A stretch of 64,000 nucleotides of DNA from Oscillospiraceae bacterium (GTDB taxonomy: Bacteria; Bacillota; Clostridia; Oscillospirales; Ruminococcaceae): assembly GCA_009783695.1 (NCBI GenBank), contig WRCY01000002.1, forward strand, positions 1 to 64,000. Direction: 5' to 3'. Under the pieces are notes generated by a model. That model saw only the letters and a list, made by a program, of their open reading frames with translations. It was not told the DNA's origin and made no database searches. The translations under genes and the position numbers were made by a program. Of this stretch, positions 24,798 through 33,282 are shown one piece after another; position 1 is the stretch's first letter; the number at the start of each line of letters is the position of its first letter.

Positions 24798-25790
24798 TTA
24801 TTCCATGGGATATTTCACGCCCCAATTTTTTCTTAAACCGTCCATAATTTCCATGACGCGTATTATCTCCGTGTGCGGCATCTCCGGACATTCTGCCGAC
24901 GAGCCGCCGGCGGCAATATTTTCGATTACCCTCTTACAAGAGAGAATTTGATATTCCAAGCCGGTGATTTGCGCGGGAACATCGAACTGCACTTTGTTCG
25001 CGCCGTTTACGTGAGCCCTGAGCCACTCGGGGTTATTTATGTTTTCTACTTCAATATAGCCGCCGTCGCCGCGGATTATGCCTTTTCTGTCGGTATTTTC
25101 ATCAAGGCTCGCGTAAAGCTCCGCGCGCCTGCCGCCCTTGAAGTTAACTGTGATTCTGTTATGCAAATCAGTGCCCGTATGATACAAATCTGCGCTGCTC
25201 ACAATACTTTCTATGTCCGTGCCAAAGCACATCAGCGCAAAGTTAATCACATAGACGCCGAGGTCGAGCAACGCGCCGCCCGCAAGTGCGGGTTCATACA
25301 TACGCTCCATATGAATGTTGTTATAGCCGAGGTTGCACTCAAGGCTTTGCACCTCGCCGATAATGCCCGAGGCAAGAATTTTCTCCAGCGCAAAGCGGCT
25401 CGGCATATAACGCGTCCAGATGGCTTCCGCAAGAAGCAGTTTTTTCTCCTGCGCGATTTTAATAAGCTCCCGCGCCTGCCCTGCATTAACCGTGAACGCT
25501 TTCTCGACAAGCACGTTCCTGCCCGCCTCCAGGCAAAGCTTCGCATGCTCGAAGTGGTGAGAGTGAGGAGTGGCGATGTAGATTAAATCAAGCGAGCCGT
25601 CAGCCGCGAGCTCCTCATAGGAGCCGTAAGCCTTTGCGTTTTTAGCATTATTGTTTTCAATAAACTCCCGCGCTTTCTCCAAGCTCCGCGAACCCACAGC
25701 GGCAAGAAAGATGCCCTCGTCCTCCATTGCGAGCAGCGTCTTTGCCATGCGCTCGGCTATCCAGCCCGTACCGATAAAACCAACATTCAT
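24798..25790 (-). CDS. Gfo/Idh/MocA-family oxidoreductase
   Basis: NAD(P)-dependent sugar or polyol dehydrogenase-like protein, 330 residues. Start at ATG 25790 (MNVGFIGTGWIAERMA); eight further residues could be read in frame from the leader repeat. Rossmann motif GFIGTGWIA, then YIATPHSHHFEHA, LVEKAFTVNAGQA, the EAIWTRYMPS region and GGALLDLGVYVINFA (catalytic-domain signature). It is monocistronic, preceded by two leader-repeat copies. Substrate unknown. Confidence 0.87.
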   Translation of the reverse strand: MNVGFIGTGWIAERMAKTLLAMEDEGIFLAAVGSRSLEKAREFIENNNAKNAKAYGSYEELAADGSLDLIYIATPHSHHFEHAKLCLEAGRNVLVEKAFTVNAGQARELIKIAQEKKLLLAEAIWTRYMPSRFALEKILASGIIGEVQSLECNLGYNNIHMERMYEPALAGGALLDLGVYVINFALMCFGTDIESIVSSADLYHTGTDLHNRITVNFKGGRRAELYASLDENTDRKGIIRGDGGYIEVENINNPEWLRAHVNGANKVQFDVPAQITGLEYQILSCKRVIENIAAGGSSAECPEMPHTEIIRVMEIMDGLRKNWGVKYPME

Positions 25791-25930
25791 ATTTTTATTA
25801 AGTCCTTTCCTCGCCAACGGGAAATAAAACGTTTCGTTTTCCCCGGTTTTGTGCCGGTTATTTAAAACTTTTAATTAAGTCCTTTCCTCAACGTCGAAAA
25901 ATAAAACGTTTCATTTTCCCCGGTTTTGTG
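25791..25930 (-). repeat. Leader repeat, two copies before the oxidoreductase gene
   Basis: Minus-strand reading: ACCGGGGAAAACGAAACG, TTTTATTTCCCG, GAGGAAAGGACTTAAT, then AAAAATATG in the gene-proximal copy. The distal copy reads AATTAAAAG in place of a start. The stem pairs CGGG with CCCG. Confidence 0.88.
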
Positions 25931-25951
25931 CCGATTATATACAACTCGTCC

Positions 25952-26170
25952 CTATCTCCTTTTCTGCTCGTCCGAGCGCCCGACAAGGTAGTCAACCGAC
26001 ACATCAAAGAAGTCGGCGATTTTTATGACGTTTTCAAGAGAAGGTAAATTCTCACTTATCTCGTAACTTCTGACATTTCTTTCACCGGTTTTAATAGCCT
26101 CAGCTAATTGTCTTTGTGTTATATTTTTTTGTTTTCTTAAAAGTTTTAAACGTTCAATAAAAATTTTCAT
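25952..26170 (-). CDS. XRE repressor of module C (72 residues)
   Basis: Sequence begins MKIFIERLKLLRKQKNITQ and has HTH ITQRQLAEAIKTGERNVRSYEI, then [19 protein letters not shown]. It is closest to module A's XRE at the N terminus. It is transcribed away from its partner at 26263; its SD (AGGAG) lies next to the opposing TTGACA. Confidence 0.86.
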   Translation of the reverse strand: MKIFIERLKLLRKQKNITQRQLAEAIKTGERNVRSYEISENLPSLENVIKIADFFDVSVDYLVGRSDEQKRR

Positions 26171-26187
26171 AATTTCTCCTAAAATAC

Positions 26188-26238
26188 TTGACAGGCGTGA
26201 ATCAACCTGTTATAATATGAACAGGCGTACTTACGCCT
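26188..26238 (+). promoter_or_regulatory. Module C promoter with two palindromic operators
   Basis: TTGACA (26188-26193), 17 bp, TATAAT (26211-26216). Perfect dyad AGGCGTACTTACGCCT at 26223-26238 downstream of the -10, and a weaker copy, AGGCGTGAATCAACCT, at 26193-26208 in the spacer. Confidence 0.75.
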
Positions 26239-26262
26239 TAATAATCCGAAAGGACAATAACC

Positions 26263-26505
26263 ATGAAAGAATTACTTGATGAACTTTATAACATCGTAAA
26301 TAGTGAAGAATATAGAAGCCCTGCTTTAAGCAAAATGAGTGAAGCCGAGAATGTTCTAAACGAAAACCTTAGCGAAAAAGACCTGCCCGACTTCATCAGT
26401 TATGTTGATGCCGTGGATGATTATATGGCAGAGCAGTCTATACTGCAGTTTAAAAACGGATTTAAAACTCTGTGTCTGTTAGTGCGGGAAATGTCGGAGG
26501 CCTAA
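26263..26505 (+). CDS. Partner protein of XRE module C (80 residues)
   Basis: MKELLDELYNIVNSEEY at the start and FKNGFKTLCLLVREMSEA at the end; middle LSEKDLPDFISYVDAVDDYMAEQ. It belongs to the same paralogue group as the genes at 10667, 12521, 47637 and 52346. SD GAAAGGACAATAACC. The end overlaps the ABC permease gene convergently by 4 bp. Function unknown. Confidence 0.68.
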   Translation: MKELLDELYNIVNSEEYRSPALSKMSEAENVLNENLSEKDLPDFISYVDAVDDYMAEQSILQFKNGFKTLCLLVREMSEA

Positions 26506-27329
26506 ATCAATATCTCGTTCCCCTTGTTGTCGATTCTCCGCGCGTTGTGTGCAAAGAGCGCGAGCAGCCAGCATGCAATCATAATGGCAAGGGCGATGAT
26601 TACAGTCGCGGCAGCTTCGCCCGTATCCGGCATAACGGACACCGCGCCCATCGCCATCACGGAGAGCGCGAACGGGTTATAGGCGATAAGATTTCCCTCA
26701 ATCCCCATGCTCATCACCGAGAAAATCCCCGGCACAAGGATTGACGCGCCTATGCAGATTGCCGCGCTCATGCCCGCCTTTCCCGTCGCCGTCCCTATGC
26801 ACAGATGAAAGCAGGTGTACAGCATGAGGTTTACGCCGAGCAGTACCGCGGCGGCAAAAACCTGCGGTATAACCAAATCGTTCACGGCAAAAACCGAAGC
26901 CGAGACCGCCGCCGCAACAAACACCGCAAGCAGCGTTAAAACAAACGCCGCCGCAGGATAGACGATGAACTTCGGCGTGAGGTACGCGTTGTTGCGCAGC
27001 CCGGAGGTGCGCGGAATTATAATGGAACGCTTCTTCTGCTCGCCGCCCGCAAAGCCGTTGATGAGCAGCAGAAATACAATCAGACCCGCCAGCGCGAGGT
27101 CGTTAACCAGCGACGAAACGCCGCTCGACGATGCCGTCGTCATCTCGCCGAAAAGCTCACCGAGCGTTTCGGCTTCGCTCACCGCCTCCATCAGCGCGCC
27201 CGTACCGCGCAGTATCAGCGGGTCAAAAACCGCAAGCCCGACAAAAACGCACAGCAGTATGAAAAACCTTTTTGTCCTCGTGAACGCCGTTATTTCTTTC
27301 TTAAAACTTGCTTTAACCTGTATACTCAT
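26502..27329 (-). CDS. ABC-2-type transporter permease
   Basis: 275 residues with six hydrophobic segments (FFILLCVFVGLAVFDPLIL, LALAGLIVFLLLINGF, FIVYPAAAFVLTLLAVFVA, VFAAAVLLGVNLMLYTCF, AAICIGASILVPGIFSV, TVIIALAIMIACWLLALF) and the ABC-2 feature GGEQKKRSIIIPRTSGLRN. It lies just downstream of the ATPase gene on the same strand, with a 53-bp AATTGACAATT repeat between. Cargo not inferable. Confidence 0.82.
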   Translation of the reverse strand: MSIQVKASFKKEITAFTRTKRFFILLCVFVGLAVFDPLILRGTGALMEAVSEAETLGELFGEMTTASSSGVSSLVNDLALAGLIVFLLLINGFAGGEQKKRSIIIPRTSGLRNNAYLTPKFIVYPAAAFVLTLLAVFVAAAVSASVFAVNDLVIPQVFAAAVLLGVNLMLYTCFHLCIGTATGKAGMSAAICIGASILVPGIFSVMSMGIEGNLIAYNPFALSVMAMGAVSVMPDTGEAAATVIIALAIMIACWLLALFAHNARRIDNKGNEILI

Positions 27330-27344
27330 ATCTACCTCTGATTT

Positions 27345-27385
27345 TAATTAATTGTAAATTGTTAATTGTCAATTGTCAATTGTCA
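27345..27385. repeat. AATTGTCAATT repeat between ABC genes
   Basis: TTAATTGTAAATTGTTAATTG continued by two TCAATTG units. It reaches the stop codon of the ATPase gene at 27383. Confidence 0.8.
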
Positions 27386-28288
27386 TAACCTTCCGCTTGT
27401 AACGCCTATATAAATTTCCTCCAAACTGAGCCGCTTGAACGAAATGGATTCCGGCAGCAGATTATTTGCGGTGAGCGCCGCGACAACCTTGTCAAAGAAC
27501 TCCCTCTCACCAGTGCCGTCTTTTGCGTACACTGTAATCCCGTCGGTCTTTGAAACGTCGCAGCGTTCGGTAGTTTCTATTTTACTGAGTACAGTTATAG
27601 TTTCGGGTGTCTGTTGCAAAAGCTTTATGTTCAGCGCAACGCCGCCCTCATACCTGCGCTTCAGCTCGTCAAGCCTGCCCTCCGCGGCTATCACGCCGTT
27701 ACGCATTATACCGATTTTATTAGCGACGCGCTCGACGTCCGACAAAATATGCGTGCATAATATAATAGTAGAGCCCGACTCCGCGAGTCTTCTTATGATT
27801 TCCATGACCTCGGCGCGCCCCTCGGGGTCAAGCGCGCTTGTCGGCTCGTCAAGTATGATTAAATCCGGCTTCCCGTACAGCGCGGCGGCAATACCGACGC
27901 GTTGGTTCATGCCGCGGGAGTAGCCTTTTATGCGCCTTTTTGCCCCCTCGGTCATGCCGGTAATCTCTAGCACCTCGGCGGTACGCGCTTTTATGTCGCC
28001 GTCGTATTCGCAGCAGGCGCCTATGAAATCAAGGTACTCGATGCCGTTCATGTAACCGTAGAGCGCGGGCGTTTCGGGCAGGTAGCCGATTCTCACATCG
28101 CGCGAATCGAAGCATACCTCCCCCTCGTCCTTGGAAATTATATTACAGATGATGTTCATCGTCGTCGTCTTCCCGCAGCCGTTAGTGCCGAGAAAACCAT
28201 AAACATCGCCTTTTTCAAGGCTCATATTGAGCCCGAACAAAACGGGGAAGCCTTTGTAGCTCTTTTTGAGATTCTTTATTTGCAGCAT
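27383..28288 (-). CDS. ABC transporter ATP-binding protein
   Basis: 301 residues from ATG 28288 (MLQIKNLKKSYKGFPVLFG); the leader repeat could add eight residues in frame. Walker A FLGTNGCGKTTTM, Q-loop region IGYLPETPALYG, signature SRGMNQRVGIAAAL, Walker B DLIILDEPTSALDP, H-loop LCTHILSD. The C-terminal ~80 residues are typical of ABC-2 drug or lantibiotic-type exporters. It pairs with the permease at 26502. Confidence 0.92.
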   Translation of the reverse strand: MLQIKNLKKSYKGFPVLFGLNMSLEKGDVYGFLGTNGCGKTTTMNIICNIISKDEGEVCFDSRDVRIGYLPETPALYGYMNGIEYLDFIGACCEYDGDIKARTAEVLEITGMTEGAKRRIKGYSRGMNQRVGIAAALYGKPDLIILDEPTSALDPEGRAEVMEIIRRLAESGSTIILCTHILSDVERVANKIGIMRNGVIAAEGRLDELKRRYEGGVALNIKLLQQTPETITVLSKIETTERCDVSKTDGITVYAKDGTGEREFFDKVVAALTANNLLPESISFKRLSLEEIYIGVTSGRL

Positions 28289-28289
28289 A

Positions 28290-28400
28290 ATTTCATTAAG
28301 TCCTTTCTTCACAAAAATGGAATGAAAACAACGTTTTCACCGGTTTTGCGCCGGTTATTTTTTAAGTTTTCATTAAGTCCTTTCTTCTGCTAATGCAATG
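28290..28400 (-). repeat. Leader repeat before the ABC ATPase gene
   Basis: Minus strand: AACCGGTGAAAACGTTG, then TTTTCATTCC, GAAGAAAGGACTTAATG and AAATTATG. A second, partly decayed copy (GAAGAAAGGACTTAATGAAA) lies upstream at about 28370-28390. Confidence 0.82.
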
Positions 28401-28504
28401 TAAAAACATCACTTTCTTAAATTTAACAGTTATTATTCCAAGGCTTTTATCCTCTAAAAACGTAAATTCAATTTACATTATTGTAGCATATGTTTTTTCC
28501 CTTG

Positions 28505-29149
28505 TCAAGTTTTTCCGTTAAAATCATTCATCGCCCTGTCAACGCCGTGTTTAATCATCAGCCGTACTGCACAAACTGCACTTTCAAGCGAAGCCTCCAG
28601 CGTCCCGCCCTCGTCTTTTTTAAACGGTGATAAAACCCAGTCTTTAAGCGGAAAACCGGGGTGGCTCGGGCGGTCGATTCCGATTTTAGCCCGCGGAAAC
28701 GCGTCGCTTCCGGTTTCCAGAATTATGCTTTTAATACCGTTGTGCCCGCCGTCGCTTCCGCTTCGGCGGATTTTCACGGTTCCGAGCGGCAGGGAATAAT
28801 CATCGAAAACAACTATCAAGTTCTCTGTTTTTATTTTATAAAATTCCATCGCGGCAGCGACAGCCTCACCGCTGCGGTTCATAAAAGTCGTCGGCTTCAT
28901 GATGAAGCACTTCATGCCGTCAATTGTTTCAAGAGCGGTCAGCGATTTGAACTTCAGCTTCTTTAATTTAAATCCCTCCTGCTCCGCTAAAGTATCAACC
29001 GCCATAAAGCCGCAATTATGTCTTGTGTTTTCATACCGCGTCCCGGGATTACCCAAACCGACTATTAATAATTTAGGCGCGCTTTGCGCGCTGTTAAAAT
29101 CACGCCGTCTTATTTTATTCAAAAAAAACATAGCTTTTTTAATCTCCAT
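28505..29149 (-). CDS. pth: Peptidyl-tRNA hydrolase
   Basis: Releases tRNA from stalled peptidyl-tRNA. 214 residues, longer than the usual ~190 because of about 25 residues before LLIVGLGNPGTRYENTRHNCGF. Catalytic His is in that segment, with Asn in KPTTFMNRSGEAV and Asp in VVFDDYSLPLG; SGSDGGHNGIKSI follows. No strong SD supports the first ATG (29149); starts nearer the conserved core, such as ATG 29131, are possible. Confidence 0.92.
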   Translation of the reverse strand: MEIKKAMFFLNKIRRRDFNSAQSAPKLLIVGLGNPGTRYENTRHNCGFMAVDTLAEQEGFKLKKLKFKSLTALETIDGMKCFIMKPTTFMNRSGEAVAAAMEFYKIKTENLIVVFDDYSLPLGTVKIRRSGSDGGHNGIKSIILETGSDAFPRAKIGIDRPSHPGFPLKDWVLSPFKKDEGGTLEASLESAVCAVRLMIKHGVDRAMNDFNGKT

Positions 29150-29825
29150 GTTAAAATATCATGCTTGTTTTTAATTATAACGCAAATTTCCAAGTTTTGC
29201 AAGCATATACTTTACGTATAATCCTCAATGTAATATACTATAAGAATTATCGCCTATTCATTTAATTTAAATAAAATGATTTTTCTTATAACTGTAAATC
29301 AAATGAGAGTGTTAATTAGTTGATTATGCAGAATCCGGCGCGAGCGGCTTGTCCATTCAATGCAAAGCCTGTAACAGCTTTGCGGCGATTCGACATATTG
29401 TGCATTTGTTACAGAATAATACCATGACTTGTACTAAAAATAAGCTCGTCCGATTATAAGCATGCTTTTCGAGATGTTTTTATTTTATTCGACAAGCAGC
29501 GGATTATATGTTTTCTTGCGTTCATATAAGAATTAAAAATGAAAATCTGTTTCAAAATTGACACCATCTTCTAAGATTCTCAAAAAATAAAATTATTATT
29601 TCTTTTTTCCTTATTTTTCCTCAAATGGATAATAATGTCATATTTTAACTATATATAGAAATTTTTGGCAGATGTGAACAATAAATAGTATCATCTTATT
29701 TTTCACATAATAAATAACGTCATGTTATTTATTTAAAACGAAAATAAAGCACTTGCGTTTTTTCAGCAAAAATGTTAAAATGAATATTACGTAATACAAT
29801 TCTATTTTTATATAAAGGAATTTTT
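29150..29825. other. 676-bp AT-rich gap without a supported gene
   Basis: Only short frames are seen (the longest, about 33 codons near 29327, has no SD). It holds a perfect dyad, AATAAATAAC / GTTATTTATT, at 29709-29733, possibly an operator or hairpin. A possible promoter for rpe is TTGCGT with TTAAAAT near 29754-29781. Nothing else is supported. Confidence 0.6.
29709..29733. promoter_or_regulatory. 10-bp inverted repeat upstream of rpe
   Basis: AATAAATAAC, GTCAT, GTTATTTATT: perfect arms with a 5-bp centre, about 90 bp before the rpe start. Operator or hairpin function is inferred. Confidence 0.45.
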
Positions 29826-30482
29826 ATGGGAGTATTGATTTCTTCATCTGTTTTAAACGCAGACCTCGCTAATTTGGAGCAGGAACTGCGCCGCTTTGAA
29901 AACGCGGGGGCAGACATGATTCACATAGACGTTATGGACGGCGTCTTCACAGAAAGCATCACCTTCGGCGATTATGTGGTCAGAAGCATGCGCCCGCATA
30001 CCGATTTGCCTTTCGACACGCATCTGATGGTTAAGGACCCTGCAAAGCTTATTCCGCTCTTTGCAAGGGCAGGCTCCGACATAATAACCATTCACGAGGA
30101 AAGCAGCTGCGATATTGCCGCCTGCCTCAAGAAAATCCGTCAGCTCGGTAAAAAAGCCGGCATTTCCGTAAACCCCGAAACTGATGTTGCGCGTATTTTC
30201 CCGTACCTGCCGCTCTGCGACATGGTGCTCATCATGAGCGTAAAGCCCGGCGCGGGCGGACAGGCGTTCATGAACGAATCTACCGATAAAATCAAAGCCG
30301 TCCGCGAGGAAGCGGACAGGCTCGGTCTTGATATGCACATCTCTGTTGACGGCGGGATTAACGATGAAACTGCGCGGCTTATTTTTGAGGCGGGCGCAAA
30401 CGTCGCCGTCGTCGGTACATATCTTCTTAACAGCGACGACTATGTCGGGGCGATGCTCTCAATTAGGGTTGCGGGAAGATAA
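29826..30482 (+). CDS. rpe: Ribulose-phosphate 3-epimerase
   Basis: Interconverts ribulose 5-phosphate and xylulose 5-phosphate. 218-residue TIM barrel: SSSVLNADLANLEQELRR, MIHIDVMDGVF, DTHLMVKDP, IMSVKPGAGGQAFM and HISVDGGINDETA. The metal ligands (His and Asp in IHIDVMDG, His in THLMV, Asp in VDGGI) are all present. The start has AAAGGAATTTTT upstream. Confidence 0.92.
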   Translation: MGVLISSSVLNADLANLEQELRRFENAGADMIHIDVMDGVFTESITFGDYVVRSMRPHTDLPFDTHLMVKDPAKLIPLFARAGSDIITIHEESSCDIAACLKKIRQLGKKAGISVNPETDVARIFPYLPLCDMVLIMSVKPGAGGQAFMNESTDKIKAVREEADRLGLDMHISVDGGINDETARLIFEAGANVAVVGTYLLNSDDYVGAMLSIRVAGR

Positions 30483-30513
30483 GTGCGCAGGGCTTTGCGC
30501 TTTTATGCCGCTC

Positions 30514-31188
30514 TTACAACAGCTCCGATAATTTCTCAGCCGCATTTTCCTCAATAATCGGCTTGAAATGCTCTTTTGTATGCATGAACTCGCGTTCGCC
30601 GCGGAGCAGCTCCCCGTATTCTTTGATTATCGCTGTGAGCAGCTGCTGTTCGGTTTTGCTGCCTTTAATAACGAGCCTGTACTTTCCCGGCAGATTCTCC
30701 GACATATAAAGCGTGCTCTCGAAGCCGAGCCGCTCCCACTCCCGCTGCTGATTAAGGCTGCGGCAGACCCCGCCGAGTTCGTTCATGTTTTCGGTTTCTA
30801 TGATAAATGTTGACTTAAAGTTGTCGCGCTTGAGGTTCAGCGCCCGCGGGAATACTGTTTCCTCATACGCAGCGCCGGAAGCGTCGCCGTTTAAATCTGT
30901 CTTCGCCTTAAAGTGGGTCTTGCGTTTCCTGCCGTCAGCCTCAAGGCTCGACACATAAAGCATACAGCCGCCGTCCGGACGCGGGAACGCCTCGACGAAA
31001 ATCCGCTCGCATGAAAAATCAAAGCCGACTTTCTGGTCTAAGCGGATTGACTTCAGGACGTGCGCAAGAAGCCTTTTTGTTTCGGGGTTCTTCCCTGAAA
31101 GGCTCTCGTATTTTATATCCAAATCAAACATATCTATTCTGGAAAGCGTAAGCTTTAATGTATTCGATGACAAAATATCTATCTGCAT
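30514..31188 (-). CDS. MecA-like adaptor protein
   Basis: 224 residues from ATG 31188 (MQIDILSSNTLKLTLSRIDM). The N terminus matches the MecA/NegA family: substrate-binding start, LSGKNPETKRLLAHVL, then VEAFPRPDGGCMLYV. The C-terminal domain has ENMNELGGVCRSL and LPGKYRLVIKG, as in MecA C-terminal ClpC-binding domains. MecA targets proteins to ClpCP; its clients here are unknown. Preceded by two leader-repeat copies. Confidence 0.72.
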   Translation of the reverse strand: MQIDILSSNTLKLTLSRIDMFDLDIKYESLSGKNPETKRLLAHVLKSIRLDQKVGFDFSCERIFVEAFPRPDGGCMLYVSSLEADGRKRKTHFKAKTDLNGDASGAAYEETVFPRALNLKRDNFKSTFIIETENMNELGGVCRSLNQQREWERLGFESTLYMSENLPGKYRLVIKGSKTEQQLLTAIIKEYGELLRGEREFMHTKEHFKPIIEENAAEKLSELL

Positions 31189-31355
31189 ATTCTCACTCAA
31201 GTCCTTTCTTCATAAAAGAGGAATTAAAAACAATGTTTTCCCCGATTTTATATCAGTTACTTTCAAACCTATTTTTATTAAGTCCTTTTTTCACCGGCGG
31301 GAAATGAAATGCTTCTTTTTCCCCGATTTTGTATCAGTTATTTTAAAACTTATAA
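31189..31355 (-). repeat. Leader repeat, two copies before the mecA-like gene
   Basis: Minus strand copies at about 31193-31250 and 31272-31335. Each has ATCGGGGAAAA, a loop, GAAGAAAGGACTT or AAAAAAGGACTTAAT. The proximal copy ends GAGTGAGAATATG at the gene start. The distal part overlaps the region upstream of the oppositely oriented rnfD-like gene. Confidence 0.85.
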
Positions 31356-31383
31356 TACCCAAAACATTCAAAGGATTCTATAT

Positions 31384-33132
31384 ATGGAAATACTCGGAAC
31401 CGAACCGCGCAAGCCGTCCTTTTTTAACAGAAAGCCGCGGCATATATACGGCGACCAGCTTCTTTTCCTGCTGGTTTTATTGGCGATGGCGATACTCAAA
31501 AGCGGAACGCGCTCTCTCATGCTCGGTGTTTTTGCCGTGCTTGCGAGCGTGATTGTCGACGTTCTCTGTTGCTATTTCACGAAGAAAACCTACAATCCGC
31601 GCGACCTGTCTACCATTACTTCCGGTATGTGTCTTGCGCTGATGTCGCCGGCGACGCTGCCTTATCCGCTGCTTATATTCGGCTGCTCGCTTGCTATCGG
31701 CGTGAAGCATATTTTCGGCGGCAAGGACAATTATATCTTCAATCCCACTGCCGTCGCATTTGCTTTTCTTATTATATGCTATCCCGTGAATATGCTTCTA
31801 TTCCCTGCCGCGGGCGAAATGCTGCCGATTTTCGGTGAAATTCCGCTGGCTTCAAACGTCGGGCTTGAAAACTATCTGCTGCGCCGCGGCGAGTTTCCCG
31901 CGCTTTCTGCGCTTGACATGGTTCTCGGGAATTTTCCCGGACCCATCGGCACGACGCACGTTCTTATTATTATTATATCGGCCGTATGCCTATTATTCAG
32001 ACGTTCCGTGTCATTTGTTGTTACAATTTCGTGCTTGTCTGTCATAACAATCACGCGTATATTGTTCCCGATTTACGACGATGTAATCGGCGCGCTCATG
32101 AGAGAGCTTTTCGGCGGTTACCTGCTGTTCTCGCTGCTGTTCCTCGCAAACGACCCACAGACAATCCCGAAGACCGTCTTCGGCAGGCTTTACTACGGGG
32201 TTCTGCTCGGGCTGCTTACGATTGTATTCCGCGGCGGGAACGACGGCATGTTCCGTGGGCGCGTCGAGGGCTGGTTCATTTTCGCGCTGCTGATTGCAAA
32301 CACGCTTTCGTACCGCATGGATTTGGTCGCCGCAAAAGTCGCCGCGGTTTGTACGCGGTTCGCGGAGTCATTGAAGAAGCGGCTGTCCGCATACGAGCGC
32401 TTCAGCGAGCAGGCGAAGACAGGCGAGCAGTTCTCCGGCGACATCACCGCGACAATGGAGATTGATTTAATCCCCTCAAACTATCATATGCCCGAGATTA
32501 ACAATAAGGTAATCAAAGTTGAGCGAAAAAAGCGGAAGGTTTTGACGGTTATTACCGACTTTTTCGGAAATCTGCGGGAAAATGCAAAAAGCAGGCGCGA
32601 AGCGCCCGGGCACGGGCATGAGCCGTCGTTCATCGCGGAATCTTACAAGACTTTGTTCGATACCATTAAGCATATAAAGCATGATGAATCTGAAGCCGCC
32701 CCCCCGCCCGACGGCGACATACCTCTGCCCGAGGGGAATGTGTCTGAGCCAAAAAGCAACATCAAAATTACCGACTTCGAGGAAATCAAGGAAACCGTAT
32801 CGGAAATCGAAGCCGAGGTCGAAGAGGAAATAAAAAGAAAAGAAGCCGAGCAAGCGGAAAAAGCAAGAATAGAAGCCGAGCTCGAAGCCGCCCGCGCCGC
32901 CGCGGAAGAAGAAAAGGCGCGTATAGAGGCTGAAAAAGAAGAGGTTCGGCTTAAAGCCGAACGTGAAAAGGCTGAGGCAAGGCTTAAAGCTGAGCTCGAA
33001 AAAGCCGAAGCCCGCGCCGCAAAGGCGGCAGAGAAAGAAGCGGTTAAAGCCGCAAAACAGCTGACAGTTGATAGTGTGCAGCCCGCAGTTGAACCCGAAG
33101 CAACAGAAAATACAGAGGAGCCAAAAGTCTGA
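31384..33132 (+). CDS. RnfD-like membrane protein with long coiled-coil tail
   Basis: 582 residues from ATG 31384 (MEILGTEPRKPSFF), SD AAAGGA. The first ~320 residues are an NQR2/RnfD/RnfE-type membrane domain (RDLSTITSGMCLALMSPATL, GGKDNYIFNPTAVAFAFL, LFSLLFLANDPQTIPKT, GRLYYGVLLGLLTIVFR). RnfD is usually about 300-350 residues. Here a cytoplasmic tail of ~260 follows, with a Glu/Ala/Lys/Arg coiled coil (KARIEAELEAARAAAEEE). I see no S/T-G-A-T flavinylation motif. The tail includes LTVDS from the dispersed repeat. Part of a D-E-A cluster. Confidence 0.78.
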   Translation: MEILGTEPRKPSFFNRKPRHIYGDQLLFLLVLLAMAILKSGTRSLMLGVFAVLASVIVDVLCCYFTKKTYNPRDLSTITSGMCLALMSPATLPYPLLIFGCSLAIGVKHIFGGKDNYIFNPTAVAFAFLIICYPVNMLLFPAAGEMLPIFGEIPLASNVGLENYLLRRGEFPALSALDMVLGNFPGPIGTTHVLIIIISAVCLLFRRSVSFVVTISCLSVITITRILFPIYDDVIGALMRELFGGYLLFSLLFLANDPQTIPKTVFGRLYYGVLLGLLTIVFRGGNDGMFRGRVEGWFIFALLIANTLSYRMDLVAAKVAAVCTRFAESLKKRLSAYERFSEQAKTGEQFSGDITATMEIDLIPSNYHMPEINNKVIKVERKKRKVLTVITDFFGNLRENAKSRREAPGHGHEPSFIAESYKTLFDTIKHIKHDESEAAPPPDGDIPLPEGNVSEPKSNIKITDFEEIKETVSEIEAEVEEEIKRKEAEQAEKARIEAELEAARAAAEEEKARIEAEKEEVRLKAEREKAEARLKAELEKAEARAAKAAEKEAVKAAKQLTVDSVQPAVEPEATENTEEPKV

Positions 33133-33139
33133 AAATGAC

Positions 33140-33282
33140 CGGCATAAAACCGGGGAAAGCGGAGCATTTCATTTACTGCTCGTGAAAAAAGGACTTAATG
33201 AAGAATTAAAAATAATCTAAGCAAAACCGGGGAAAACGGAATATTTCATTTACCGCCCATGAAAAAAGGACTTAATGAAAAT
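33140..33282 (+). repeat. Leader repeat, two copies before the rnfE-like gene
   Basis: Copies at about 33150-33205 and 33227-33282: ACCGGGGAAAGCGGAGC then TTTCATTTACTG, and ACCGGGGAAAACGGAAT then TTTCATTTACCG, each followed by GAAAAAAGGACTTAATGAA. Only the second leads into ATATG and the gene. Confidence 0.88.

Noticed and set aside
29327..29460. 33-codon ORF in the large gap before rpe
   Set aside because: No SD, no promoter geometry, no recognisable sequence.
33140..33282. Leader repeat hairpin as a transcription terminator
   Set aside because: The stem is not followed by a T run in any copy; SD and start follow it instead.
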